Positions 11,291 through 35,288 of a stretch of DNA of 64,000 nt are shown in pieces. Made by a program: the position numbers and the translations under genes. Below the pieces are notes generated by a model, which did not search any database, was not told the origin of the DNA, and saw nothing but the letters and a program-made list of their open reading frames with translations. Each line of letters opens with the position of its first letter. Position 1 is the stretch's first letter. Source of the DNA: Branchiostoma lanceolatum (lineage: Eukaryota; Chordata; Leptocardii; Amphioxiformes; Branchiostomatidae); NCBI RefSeq assembly GCF_035083965.1, contig NC_089740.1, positions 6,073,552 through 6,137,551 of the forward strand, in the 5' to 3' direction.

Positions 11291-12426
11291 TAATGATAAG
11301 TACATATGACTTAAAGATGAAACACCTTTCCTTTACCAGTGAGGTGTTATAGCAGTTTCTATTAATATGTTAATTACCTTCGATCAGAGACAGAACTACA
11401 CATGAATATATCAATTATCTATGTTAATTATCTAACAACGTGGATTTCGTCAAGATAGTAAAAAAACTTATCTTCTTGCCTATTAATTGATACCAGTTGT
11501 TTAGTATTGGTTAATCTCTATTCAGCATCAATTCAACTGCATTTTCATGTAGTGTTAACCCACAAACAAAAGTTACCAGCTTAGTCGGTGGTATTTCTAG
11601 TGGGAAGACTGGCTGGCCTAGACAGTACAAAAAGCTTGAACTGCAAATGAATGAATATTGAATGATGGCAATGATTGATAATGTTAAATATTCAGCAGAT
11701 GATGTAATGAATAAGCAATAGTGACGACCCTGTAAAAAGGTACCGAATTAATATTGATATGACTATTATACATTCAGTAAAAGATGTATCTGAGCTACAG
11801 ATGTCATGAATAAGTAAAAAGGCGATAAATAAGTAAGAGGAATGACTTGCGTCACAGTGACAAAATTAGATATCATTGGCTGATGCACTGCTACGTAACA
11901 ACATGGCGGCGCCCATAGACCACGTGATCACAATCGTACTAAAGCAATACAGGCTTTGACATACGTCAAACCTGTAATTAGCACAAGGACATCATTAAAA
12001 CAGAAGGCTGGGGTGAAAACTTGCACCTGATCATGACCCTGTTCACTCCCTGAAACTGTGTGCACCAAAGTACAAACTTTCCCCTGAGATTCTGTTTTCA
12101 TGTTGATCTAGCATTTTTTTAAAAATTCCGTTAACCAAGAAATTAAATTGGTATGGTCTTATTGCTGATTTTTCTTCTTATCGAAAGAAGGAAAAAAACA
12201 ATCAAGAAAATGAAATTTTGTGGCCTGTAGATGATGATGTTTTGGAACAAGGTTATCAGGAAAAATGTGCTGGATCAGTTAATCCGTTGCCATGACAACA
12301 CAGCCAGGGGAGGACGAAAGTTCACATGTGTTCTGTGTTATATAAGGAGTGCCAGATGTCTTTGTTGACATGTTGGACCTTGTTCAAGGTCTCCAACAGT
12401 TTGAACAGTGATATTAGAAACACTTG
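11291..12426. other. Intergenic DNA, no gene seen
   Basis: AT-rich DNA without a recognisable exon. A small GC-rich island around 11,880-11,935 carries 'cattggctg', an 'aacATGGCGGCG' start-like context and an E-box (CACGTG). It resembles the promoter-like island inside the transposon near 14,000-14,130. No downstream exon is visible. Confidence 0.4.
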
Positions 12427-12493
12427 TACAGTAGAAGCCACTTAATTGCACCTCGGATAAACACACCTTCCGTTTAATTGCACCGAATCCCAA

Positions 12494-14838
12494 TACTGTA
12501 AGTCTACTTAGATCCGCGGGGCCTAAAATCCGCGGTTTTGGGCAAATGGAAAATCTGCGGCAGGCCTCGAAATTAACCATGTCCCGTGTCCCGAGGACAG
12601 TAGAATTTGGGTTCGGGACAATTCAACTTACGTTTCGGGACTATTTCGGGACAATCAGAAAATTCTGAGTCAGTCCTTGTCATGGAGGAACTCGATTCAG
12701 CGGAAGATTTTGCGGTAAAGATGTTCCCATTTCCATTGGGAAATGTTTATTAAATAGTTCCATCCGTAGTCAACCTGTTAAGTTGTGCCTAAAAACACCA
12801 AAAAAAGCAATAAAAACTCCCGCGATTTCGGCCATTTGGCGAAGAATAGAAATAAACACCGGCCATCTTGAAATTTTTAGCGAACTCTCGCTAAATCTCG
12901 CAATAACACGCGAGAACGACACAACGCCCTCTAACGAGAATTTGTGAAACTGCAGTTTCAAATGTCGATAGAGGGCCGATATTTCCCGATGATATGATAG
13001 ATTAAATCCAGCATCGTGCTTTATTCTTTCTTGGGGCGAAATTAAGTACTTCTTTGTTATTTTTGCCATATTAGAAATTTTACTAAATTAGAAAAAGGTA
13101 TTGATTTCTTAAAAACTTGTATACTGTGTATAATTTTGCTTGTATTATATTTTGCATGCAAAATGTTTGCCAACATGCAATTTTGTATGCAACTGAAAAA
13201 AAAATATTTCTAACACACATATGCCATGGCTTGAGTTCAGGTTCAGACTTGAGTATAGGTTCTAAGCTGAACATGAACCTCTGGAACTTAATCCAGAACC
13301 CCCACTAATAAGGAGCTAATTTGCATAATTAGTAAGGAAAGTTTGTTAACCCACTGCCTTTCAATGGGACATGGGACAGTGTCAGGTCATGTAAACAGAT
13401 AGCCTTGCATAAACGTACATGTAGGTCAAATAAATAAACTATTCTCCAAGCAGAGGTGTGGGTCCTGCTGGTTTTTGACGCGTTCAGTTTAAGCATTTTT
13501 GTTCAACACGGTTGGCGACATAACGAAATAGGGACAAAATGGAAAGCCTGACTAGAAACACCTTAAAACGTGCCAGATTTATTCTATTCATATGTATTGA
13601 CTGTACTATTTCATCATCACTTTTAACTTTCAACACTGCCATATCGAACCTTTGTGGCACATATAATATCAACATACTCATATTTTTTCATGACCAGTTA
13701 TAACATATATCAGCACACTCTACACAATTATACTAGTCCTGTACCACCAAATGATTTTTAACCCTATCTTAACTGGACTCATTCGCCCAATCATAACGTC
13801 CAAATGGTATGGTGCATGATCAAATTTGCAGGGGGTGATAGGCACGTAAATATAAGTCACTTTCCATAATAAGCCTTGATTATTTGGCGAAGATAATGTG
13901 TTTGTGGAACTCTAGTTAAAAATAAAAAAATGTTACGAAGGTCGCTACAAAACTGCTTCAAAATCGTCACAAAATGCGGTCTACGCCGAAACTGTGACGG
14001 GGACTTCCCGCCTTGTGATCACGTGAAATCTTGCAGTCAACCAATCAGAGCACAGTTTTTCTGACTCGAACGAATCAGCGCTTAGAACAGCGGTAAACAT
14101 GAGTAAACAAAGATGGCGACCCAGCCCGGCCCTGCCGCTAGCGTGCCGTATTTTGAAGTAAAATCACGGCGTAAAATACGAGTCATCTACGCTACGTAAG
14201 CAGAATTTTCACGGGAAAAAAATTAAAGGAATAGATTCTCCACCGAATACGACCACAAATGGCGGCAAATGGCGGCAAATCACAGCGTAGGGACTCAGAT
14301 GCTCGGGTGAAAATCTTGTTTTTCTTTACGTATTTTTGCTCGCTTTCTTGAAAAACAGGTTTTTAATGAGATCAACGTATGTCAGAGGCACCGATATCGA
14401 TTGTTTGCAAGCATAACAATAGCAAGAAACAAAAGAGTGTGATTGTACAACGATATAGACGGCGTCCCCAAGCCCGTAACAACAATGCAAAGCCCAAATT
14501 GTGGCGTGTATCTCGATAATTATTTTCTGATTTCTCGGTAAATTACTACTGTATATGTGTAGCGGTCGGGAGTAGCGACGCCGCTCGGCCAAACTTCTGC
14601 GAATCATATGTAATATCACTTGTTTACACGTATGTACTGTGTAAAAGTTTGTCATGTTTTACACAATCGCGTGCATTGTTTATGTGTCGCTTTTCCCTGA
14701 AGTCGAGCTCACTCGTAAATGTGGGGAGGGGGGCAAAAGTACGATAAACATATCCGCGGGGAAATTGATTCGCGGCGCAGAGGTCGCCGCGGATTCCGCG
14801 GATCTAATTATACCGCGGATCTAAGTAGACTTACAGTA
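12494..14838. mobile_element. 2.3-kb element nested in the pogo-like element
   Basis: It is bounded by TACTGTAAGTCTACTTAGAT on the left and its exact reverse complement on the right, both continuing into CCGCGG. TA is duplicated at each end; removing the insert restores 'gaatcccaa-TA-tccaaaacc' in the host element. No transposase frame is visible. The interior holds a promoter-like GC-rich island at about 13,990-14,130. Confidence 0.75.
13990..14170 (+). promoter_or_regulatory. Promoter-like island inside the nested transposon
   Basis: The stretch combines GGGGACTTCC (13,999-14,008), which fits the NF-kappaB consensus, TCACGTGA (an E-box) at about 14,019, CCAATCAG at about 14,041 and the start-like context AAGATGGCGACC near 14,111. 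The frame from that ATG closes after about 28 codons. These are motif matches only; activity is unknown. Confidence 0.35.
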
Positions 14839-15374
14839 TCCAAAACCGGTTCCCATTCACTGCATTGTTAGTGACTCCACATATCTGCACCGCGCATGGT
14901 CACCAATGCCGGATAACTGCACCAATTTTTTTCAAAAATCCTCGACAAGATAACTGAAAAGGTTCGCTAAAATCGGCAAACGCGGTGCAAATGAGCCGAT
15001 ACCTGCCGGTGCAAAGGCGCAATACCGCCAATATGTTTAAAACTGTTTTGAGTAGCAAAAGAAGGCGGTCTCCATTGACAGTTGCGTTGATAGGAATCGT
15101 ATGGGAGGTCCCGGACGGGTCACCTGTAATCAGTAACCAAGTTTTAGTTTCAATTAATGTTCCTAGTTTCATGGCGGTACAGGATTTACGTAAATCGACA
15201 ACTGCACTCTACGTAATGTAACACAGAAACTGTTATCCCATGAGTGGCATGACGATGTTTCAGAATGCCACCCCTGTAACATTACGTGTGTTGTAATGCG
15301 GTAGATCGCATGGAAAAATGAAAGAATGCAAAATCAAAACAGGTTCGAAGTCATTTCTTTATTTTCAGCAAGGG

Positions 15375-15432
15375 TAATCTCCAAGCAGATCTGCACGGGG
15401 CGCGAAAATCGTATATGCTAGCTTGGAGATTA
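15375..15432. mobile_element. 58-bp hairpin MITE, CTCCAAGCAGA family
   Basis: TAATCTCCAAGCAGATCT at the left end and GCTTGGAGATTA at the right end flank a shortened copy of the interior seen at 573-683 (GCGCGAAAATCGTATA). The flanks carry a perfect 8-bp target duplication, AGCAAGGG, at 15,367-15,374 and 15,433-15,440. Confidence 0.8.
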
Positions 15433-15637
15433 AGCAAGGGGTCAATAAATAAAGTTAATAACTGCATAATGTCGTCTGTTTTCTTTGTGCTAGTTTTTCT
15501 GACTAACAATACACCCCCTCGCCCATGGTGGTGCGGTCCAGCTGGGCATTTCGCATAATTGCACCAGCCGGATAATTGCACCAAAAACGCTGACAAATGG
15601 GTGGTGCAGTTAAGCGGATTCTACTGTATTAGTGAAG

Positions 15638-15841
15638 TACTGTAAATGCGCTTACTTTAGCGGTGGTTTTATTTTGCGGTAGTAGGAAAAGGGGTTTTTC
15701 AAGGTGTTTGACTTTAAAGTTTGCAGTTGCAACAAGTCTGTAATACAATACAATAGAAGTGCGAAACATTTGTTTGCCGTGTTATGATTTAAAGGTCACC
15801 TTGAAAATCAAACCACTGCGAACGTTTGAAGACTTACAGTA
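15638..15841. mobile_element. ACTGTAAATGC MITE
   Basis: Left end TACTGTAAATGC, right end GACTTACAGTA, with interior 'ggtggttttattttgcgg' and its complementary 'aaaccactgcgaacg'. TA at both ends. Non-coding. Confidence 0.7.
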
Positions 15842-16442
15842 AGTCGGCACAGATTAAAAGGGCTTGAAATACAGTGACTTGCAGTGCAATCTGCCTTTTG
15901 CGGAAAATAGTTCCAGATGGCAGGTAAAAAGTTAACAACTTGCAATTTTGCAATTTTGATAATTACTCAAGCCTTGATTTCTAGGCCACATCAATTTTAT
16001 TTGTTGATTCTTGGATTTTTTCAGGAAAAAATTGGAGGGACAGGGAAAAAAAAATGTGCAAATAGTTTGGGGTGAAGATAAGGGTTTACATAACAATCAT
16101 AAAGAATAAGAGGATTATTTAAGTTTCAGCTTTGTATGGCTCATCTTATGCAATGAACCCCTTTCTTTGATCTACATGTAGTACTATAATTTCAGTAAAA
16201 TTACCTTTCGCTATTTAATATATGGATTGATATTGAGAAATAGTTTTAATAAATGAAAAATTATAACTTATGATAAAATGTGACCACACTTTTTAGGTAT
16301 GTGCAGGCCTTTGTAATCTATTTTGGTGGCTTTGAAATTCCATAAGCTATAGAATATTACATGAAGATCTGTAAAGTGATAAAACTACAAATGATACAAC
16401 TACATGATCAGTTGTTCAAAAATCTCTAACAACTTGTAGGTA

Positions 16443-17600
16443 ACTAGACTGGCCGTCATTTGCTTTAAGAGCAAATTCAGGATGTTTCGCCCATACTCCT
16501 CATGCAAGAAGTGGGCTGTCCAAAAATAACTCCTGGGCAAATCCAAGTTTCTGCATAATTTATGCAAATGAGGTCCTCATGAGCATAAGTTATGTCCAGG
16601 TGCTTTCACCTTTCCTACATGTACCTACATGTAGAAGATGACATCCACAGCTTTTACAGTAAGGGGAATACAACATCATGCATAAATTATGCAAGTGAGG
16701 TCCCCATTAGCATATGTCATGACCAGGCGTGTGCACCTTTCCTAAAGCTACCTACATCTCAAATATGACATCTGCAGCTTGTACGGTAAGGGAAATACAA
16801 CTTTCATCATAAATTATGTAAACGAGGTCCTCATTAGCATAATTTTTGGCCAGGTGCATTCACCTTTCCTAAAGGTACCTACATCTCAAAGATGACATCC
16901 GCAGCATTTACGGTAAGGGACATACAACTCTATGCATACATTATGCGAATTAGGTCCTCATTAGCATAAGTAATTGTCAGGTGTAGTCACCTTTCCTATA
17001 GGTACCTACATCTCAAATATAACATCCGTACCATGTAACATAAGGTACAGATAACTTTCTGTAATACCATTAGTAGAGGTACCCCCTGACATCTGCTTGG
17101 TTTTAAGTCCCAGACATGTAGGAGGGCTTATGTTACAGTATGACCTAGTTCTTGCTGGCCCCGACAGAAAATAACCAAAAATTGCATCAAAAAATTGCAA
17201 AATAAATCATTTTGAAGTAGTGTATGCCAAAAGAAATAATGGGGTCCTTTGGGTAAATATCCAATGCACAACTAAACCAAATTTCAGGTCCTCAGGTTTC
17301 AACACCACGGCACTGGAGGCCATCATGTGCGACTTTTGTCTGAAAATGACCAAAAAACCTCCATAAAATCATTTTAAAAACTTATATCAAAAAAATTTTA
17401 AAAGGGTCTAGGGGTATACACGTACTCTACCTGCATACCAAATTTCAGCTAATTTGGTCGACGGACGACCGAGAAGAAGCGATTTGAAGGTTTGACAGGA
17501 GAAGAAGAAGAAGAAGAAGGAGAAGAAACCTTACAAAAACTAGACTGGCCGTCATTTGCTTTAAGAGCAAATTCAGCATATTTCACTTCCCCCCCATGCA
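16443..17600. repeat. Composite repeat block: octamer minisatellite and a dispersed repeat
   Basis: The block opens and closes with copies of 'aactagactggccgtcattt' (16,443 and 17,538), each followed by diverged but matching sequence. Between them lies a second array (about 16,540-17,045) of the 130-bp unit with ATGCAAAT(G)AGGTCC. It is followed by a dispersed repeat (about 17,200-17,530) with 'ccaaatttcag(g/c)t' and an AGAAGAAG tail, which recurs near 20,560-20,930. No coding capacity is apparent. Confidence 0.65.
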
Positions 17601-18030
17601 ATAATTGATCTTTTGACGAAATGGACCATCCAAAAATTCCATCTAAACACAACTAGACTGTCCCAAGATCTATTTATTCACATGCTTGAACATATGCAGA
17701 GATACACAACAATACTATACACTATATATAAAAGTACAATACTATACATCACCCTGGAAAAATGCGCAAACATACACTATGCAAATATACAAAACTATAC
17801 AACTCTACTAGAGAGCTTTACTTACAAAATTGTAAATTTATACTTTTCTCACAACTCTATCGCATGTATTTAAATGGAATTAAGAAATAATAAAAAGATT
17901 GTCCCAAAATCTATATAATTTTTTGTATAATTGGTCATATGGAAAGATACACGTATATTAAACACTACAAATCCAGACAGCTTTACTTATAGAAATTGAA
18001 CCTCATATCACAATCATGTTGCATGTATGT

Positions 18031-18177
18031 ATGTAAATGACAATAATATGTACAAAAGGAAACTGTACATCTGTGTCCAAATATACATATTTCAAGAATT
18101 ATTTCATGTAAATGACAATAATATGTACAAAAGAAAACTGTACATCTGTGTCCAAATATACATATTTCAAGAATTAG
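18031..18177 (+). repeat. 75-bp perfect-looking tandem duplication
   Basis: 'atgtaaatgacaataatatg' through 'tttcaagaatta' is present twice (starts 18,031 and 18,106) with almost no difference between copies, which implies a recent duplication. Open frames in the region are short and unrecognised. Confidence 0.8.
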
Positions 18178-18689
18178 TTGCAATCCAGGTCTGTCTGCCC
18201 CATCCAGCTTCTCATGGACCAAGTTCTGTTTCCATCGGGGGGGGGGGGGTCCTATCTGTAGGACAGAAACAGGAGAATGAGATTTGGTATGTCCAAGCCG
18301 AGTAGAATTGTTGAACAAAGACATTATTGATCAATTTTGAAGCCACACATATTGAGTCAAATGTCTCAGAAGAAAACAGTTTTGGTATTGGAGATGCCCA
18401 TGTTGGACCAGTGCCTTCACACATATCACCTATATGTAAGGATAGTGTTAGAAGAAAACAGGCCTTACCTCTTGTATGCCATGAAGGTGATCTTCTAACT
18501 GGTTCACCTATTATTATCTGAGAATTTAAGAAATAGAGACACTTTATGTACACTAATATCACTTGTGGACATCTCCTTAGATGTTATGGAAAATGCTTTG
18601 AAAATAATGGGAAAATGATAACGAATGTGACAAAAATATATAGAATAAAATAAAATAATAAGTATTTGATCACGTTGATTCAAATGCAA

Positions 18690-19142
18690 ACAGTCAACTG
18701 CTAGCATTGACGGGTCAATACTTTCACCATTGTTGCAGTACCGAACACCTCGAGAATTACACAGCGCAGCCAACTCTGTGTTCACAGTAACACGTCTATC
18801 ATCTAGGCATCTTTTGTCAAGTCTTGGCAAAATACTAGACATAACAATAGTAGATGTAGGGAAGCGGTCTTTTGCAATGGCAATCAGTTTGTCAAAGTCT
18901 CCCATGACTTCCTGTAGACCGTTTGAGAGATTATTGGTGCCAACATGTACACAAACTACAGTAGGTATACCAAAGTCAGCATTGTGGTGATGGTAAATGT
19001 CTGCAGCAACATCAACAACTTTCGCACCACGGTTTGCATGTACATAAAGCTTAAAATGCGATGACGGTACATGGTTCGCGATATACTTACATATCGAGTC
19101 TGAGAAAAGAAGCACAACTGGACGTTCAGCTGCTGTGGCCAT
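18690..19142 (-). CDS. SGNH/GDSL-hydrolase domain ORF, probably transposon-derived
   Basis: Starting at the ATG at 19,142 (MATAAERPVVLLFSDSI), the intronless frame shows the blocks of the SGNH hydrolase fold. A serine block (SDSI, with Ser in place of the usual Gly before Asp-Ser) comes first, then a GTNN block in the context VGTNN, and then Asp-x-x-His (DCLHLN) at the C-terminal end. Ser, Asn, Asp and His positions are therefore kept. Beyond about 18,690 the frame runs on into AT-rich sequence that looks non-coding. A second frame overlapping its start (19,126-19,365) may be related but is shifted. Single-domain SGNH proteins of this kind occur in retroelements and as multi-copy genes in invertebrates. 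No reverse transcriptase lies beside it. Substrate unknown. Confidence 0.5.
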
Positions 19143-19916
19143 GTTTCCCAACACAACAGGGTCGTTCTTTTCTTACGTTCTGTGGGTTGTTGTAGTCGTA
19201 TACAGCAAAGAAAACGTCCTTGTATGTATAGAGGACGCCGAGTTGGATGAAATCGAACGATGCGTCCTCGGCTACGACGTGATCTTTGAACTTTGTTCGG
19301 AACAACCTATTACTATTAGGAGGGGGGGGGCTTCGTAAAAACACATACAAAGGCCTACCCGACATTGGTTTGTTTTATATAAAACAATTTCATATGTAAA
19401 CCACTATGAGATAAATAGCATATGAAATTTCTAGTCTATTCTTAACCTTGCTATTCAAAAAGTATTAACAATTTAAGTTGTGTTGAACCCCTACACGCAA
19501 AATGAACTATTAAAAACGTGCTAGATAACTTAAACTTTAAACAACTACCGCATAAAAAGCCAACAATGCCTGTCTTTTTTTACAGTAAAATTATTTCAAC
19601 AATTCAAAAGTTTGCCGATATTCATTCACATCATGTGTAGACGATCGCGCTTTGAGAGGCGTTTGTGAAGTATCACTTCCTGGGTCAAAGGTTGTTGGTG
19701 CGGAAAGTGAAACTGCATGCAAACCTGCTCGCAATCGATCAGATCGGCCTACCTCGGCCTAGTGGTATATCATCATCGTTGGTATGGGTTTAATTATAAG
19801 TTGTATATAAGTGCGACACAACTAATTCAGAGACGGATTGCATTTTTCTCGTCGTCAAGTCGTGATTTATTAGTGGTTGAAGTCGCCATAATTAAATTTG
19901 ACCATGCCCCAAAAAC

Positions 19917-20262
19917 TAGCCTCCGTTGCAGTCCTTTTCCCTGCAGCGTTTTTTTTTTCTCAATTTTTTTTTTTGGGGGGGGCGCCGCGTATCTGCTTGG
20001 GATCCCGTATCCGCCGTGCCCCTGTGTCCGCTATAGACCCTGTGTCTGCTGCCGGTAGTGTGAATTACTTCTCGCGGATACATTAATTGCCTTTGCTGGA
20101 GCCGAAAAAGCGCAGTCCTTCCCCGGCAGCAGACACAGGGTCTATAGCGGACACAGGGGCACGGCGGATACGGGATCCCAAGCAGATACGCGGCGCCCCC
20201 TCCCCCCCCAAAAAATTGAAGAAAAAAAAACGCTGCGGGGAAAAGGACTGCAACGGAGGCTA
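19917..20262. mobile_element. 346-bp foldback element with 8-bp target duplication
   Basis: The element starts TAGCCTCCGTTGCAGTCCTT and ends with the reverse complement. Arms of roughly 135-140 bp pair almost perfectly, interrupted by short homopolymer differences, around a spacer of about 65 bp. It is flanked by a perfect 8-bp duplication, CCAAAAAC, at 19,909-19,916 and 20,263-20,270, the size made by hAT transposases. The arms include 'gtatctgcttgggatcc', echoing the CTCCAAGCAGA family. The long open frames on both strands are products of the palindrome. Confidence 0.85.
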
Positions 20263-20559
20263 CCAAAAACCATGTTTATTTGGCAACATTTGCGAGAGCA
20301 TCATACTTTAATTTGCCAATCTCCCTCGGAGTCCCTCCCGATGCATAAATTGACTGTTTCAAAATCACCCGTGCAAAATAAATTCTCTATACAAGTTCTG
20401 CGAGACGCCAAGAGCTTCTTAGTGCAAAGGCTTGCGTGTTTACCTGCAACATGACCTCAAGTAACCTGAAAAGAACGCATGTTCTTTGGCCAGCAGCAAA
20501 TGGAACGCCCGGAACCTTAGATAGAACATGGATTCTTAGATAGAACATGGAACGGGGAC

Positions 20560-20930
20560 AGCACTTTTGACCCGTTTTTGGTCTGAAAATGGGTCCAAAA
20601 GTCCCCAAAACGAAGCATTTTGAAGTGATGTACACCAGAAATGTGATTGAAATCCTGTAGGGACATGTTCAAGGCACCCTTGTGCCGAATTCCAGGTCAT
20701 TTGCTTGTAATACCAGGGCACAGGAGCCCAAAATATAAATATTGTCAAAAAATGCCCCAAAAAAACTCCATAAAAATGATTTTAAGGCCTGTTTCAAAAC
20801 GATTAAAAAAGGACCTGGGGGTATTTGCCATCTCAACCTCCACACCAAATTTCAGGTCGGTTGGTTAAGAAATGGCGGAGTAGAAGCCATTTGAAGATTT
20901 GTCAGGAGGAGGAGAAGAAGAACCAGACAA
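20560..20930. repeat. Dispersed repeat, second copy
   Basis: It shares with 17,200-17,530 the order 'cattttgaagt', a 'tccataaaa' block, 'caaatttcaggt' and a purine tail (GAGGAGGAGAAGAAGAA). This looks like the 3' part of a non-LTR element or another repeat family. No intact ORF. Confidence 0.55.
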
Positions 20931-32982
<12,052 letters not shown>

Positions 32983-33168
32983 CGTAGCTCTCTTTTTTTG
33001 GTAAAATTTTTACAAAAGATGGCTTTTATTTCAATAGGTCAGACTTATAAAAATGTAACATTGTTATTTTTTGTCGCAAATCTATAAAATACTTTCATTT
33101 CTATTTCTTTCAACAATACCTTCACACCCCTGCTTTGAAATAGAATAACCCAAAGCTTATGCAAAATA

Positions 33169-33374
33169 TACTGTAAATCTTAAAACCTTCACGGTGGTTT
33201 TATTTTTACGGTTAGCTCTCCACTTCGATTTCATGACATTGCGAACATGCATTTTTAATGTAGTACTACTGAACTACGAAATTGTTTCGTCTGCGGACTC
33301 AAAATGCCACAAAACCTTCCTTTTTCCTCCTAATGAAAAATAAAATCACCAAAAGAGTAAAGGAATCTACAGTA
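33169..33374. mobile_element. ACTGTAAAT MITE downstream of Smad4
   Basis: Left end TACTGTAAATCTTAAA, right end GAATCTACAGTA, interior 'cacggtggttttattttta' and the complementary 'aaataaaatcacc'. It lies in the probable Smad4 3' UTR or just beyond. Confidence 0.6.
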
Positions 33375-33514
33375 TATGGACTATTCCATTGTATGCTTGG
33401 GTACATGCTTTTGTACTTGTTACACTTATTTTGTGATACAGACTTCAGAAATATATTGAAACATATAACCATGATGTGTGCAAGTGGAAGTTATGACTGA
33501 AAATTTAACAAAAT

Positions 33515-33520
33515 AATAAA
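33515..33520 (+). terminator. Possible Smad4 polyadenylation signal
   Basis: AATAAA about 530 bp after the stop codon, followed by the T/G-containing sequence expected downstream. Another AATAAA lies inside the MITE near 33,340. Choice between them is a guess. Confidence 0.35.
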
Positions 33521-34184
33521 ACTTGACCTACTAGACATGGATGTCCAGAAAATGGAAAAAACTTTGCGTGTTTTTAATATCCAAATAAAAAAAGTTGGCA
33601 AAGGATAAAGGTTAATGATTACAGGTTTGCATTTAGCAAAACCTGTTTTGTTTTAGCCTAGGGCCAATGGACGCTGCCATCTTTGTTTTTTATTATGGTT
33701 TATATTTACTGTTGGTTATATCTTCCACTAGCACAACATGGTCATATACTTGTACAACTATGTAATATGCTAACTAAAGAATCCAAGTATATAAGTACAG
33801 TTTCTTCAAGATTTTATTTTGTACCATGCATAAATGTATACTTTTGTTCACACTGTTAGAAAGCAAGCTGTTTTCCATGACAATATTGCCTTTCATAATC
33901 AAGAGTTTGGGTCGGATTAACTTAGAAATTTTGATGTGAAAAATTTGAAGGGTTGAATAAGAAATCATGACTTTTCTTGAATGACTACTGCAGCTTGAGG
34001 CCTAAATTTTTAACAGTCTTCATACTTTAGATAGTAAAGATGCACTTACGAATCATTCTAAAACAGCTCTCAGTCCCTGCATTACTATGAAAACACTTCT
34101 TTAGCTTATGCTTCAGTCACATTTCAAATGGGGGGCCTGTAGCCAAAAGTGAAAAAACAAACAAACTGTTAACTGCCCAGTTTA

Positions 34185-34470
34185 GTGGCATCGTGTTGGC
34201 ATAATGGTTAGGGTGTTTGGCCCAGAACCCAGCGGTTCTGGGTTCCAATCCCCTGACATGCCACCAATGTTGTGCCCTTGGGAAATCACTTAACATGACT
34301 TTCCTCACTACACCAATGTGTCAAAATGGGTACCTGACTTTGGTTGGGAAGGTAAAAGGTGGTGGAAGGAGAGGGTTGGGCTCCGCCTTCCAATACCGTG
34401 CCCTAGACACAGTGGATAACAACTCACTGCTCCTACAGCCTCAAACAAAAAGGCTATAGGTCTACCTTTA
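34185..34470 (+). repeat. tRNA-derived SINE, best-preserved copy
   Basis: Head: box-A-like 'gttggcataatggttag' and box B 'ggttctgggttccaatcccc'. Body: 'tgcccttgggaaatcactta', 'ggtacctgactttggttggg' and 'ggaaggagagggttgggctc'. Tail: 'cagcctcaaacaaaaaggct'. Copies or parts occur at 5,985, 28,948, 38,725 (reverse) and 54,880 (reverse). Confidence 0.85.
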
Positions 34471-35288
34471 GCATTAAACTACCAGGGCATTGGTTTGGAA
34501 ATGTGACTAGAGCATTACATGAACCAATGTGTACACTGTGCAGTATATATAGTACCTCGGGTCTGTAAAAACTCACATTGCCTTGAATACTGGCCTGTAG
34601 CTCTTTGTAGAGTATTAGAAAGAAGGTGACCATTGAGATGCATAGAAGAACAACACTGAAAGAAAAATGATAAATTTATTCTATTGGTACTACATTTAAA
34701 GCAACCCCCCTCCCCATTTGTGGATTTGTTTGCAAATGATGTTAGATAATGTTGGTAAAGAAAGTTGAAAGTCAAATCATAGGGCAAAAGAGCATTTTTC
34801 CGAGAGACTGTCACCCCTAAATATGTTCTCCTAGCCAACAATGTTGTCTTGTTGGTAGTGAGAGACAACTAGAAATGGTATAGTCCAATCCAAGGAAGCC
34901 ACATGTTTTAACATGTCATGACAGGTGTAAGATATTATGGGATGTAATGATTGACATACTGTAATGATGTGCAGTGAAGTAGCCAATAGGAGAGGGTAGG
35001 AACTAATGTGGTCGTAGTGATGCTGTAGTGGGATATGTATGGACTTGGATTGTGATTGGTTAATCTGTACAAATTCGAAATAACAGTAAGTCTGGTTTTA
35101 TTTTAATCTTCAAATGTTTAAGATGAAATTTACCTTGTTCTTTCAATTACAGACACGGGCCTGCTTCTCTAAAAATCAGTAACATTTTGGCAACTGTGTA
35201 AGATTGAAAAAAAAAAGTTTAGAAAGTAAGTCAGGGATTCTGAGCCTTCCAGCAGGGCAGCTGTGACCTCATGTGCAAACACCCTAAC

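Larger units (their letters stand above)
12429..15626. mobile_element. Pogo/Tc1-mariner-like element, non-autonomous, with nested insertions
   Basis: The left end (T)ACAGTAGAAGCCACTTAATT pairs with the right end, whose reverse complement begins TACAGTAGAATCCGCTTAAC. TA flanks both sides, the typical target duplication of the mariner/pogo group. Subterminal 'ggataa(c/t)tgcacc'-type repeats recur inside both ends. No transposase is recognisable. The interior is filled by a second element (12,494-14,838) and a 58-bp hairpin MITE (15,375-15,432). Confidence 0.7.

Noticed and set aside
19126..19365. 79-codon minus-strand ORF just upstream of the SGNH domain
   Set aside because: It could be a linked exon, but it overlaps the SGNH frame out of phase, contains a proline run from a homopolymer and has no similarity I recognise.
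19916..20266. ORFs of about 113 codons on both strands with nearly the same sequence
   Set aside because: The identical proteins on opposite strands are the signature of the 346-bp palindrome.
34185..34260. Possible tRNA gene (boxes A and B present)
   Set aside because: No complete cloverleaf or acceptor stem, and the same head with a shared body and tail recurs elsewhere, so it is a SINE. The same applies near 30,640, 54,990, 61,090 and 63,110.
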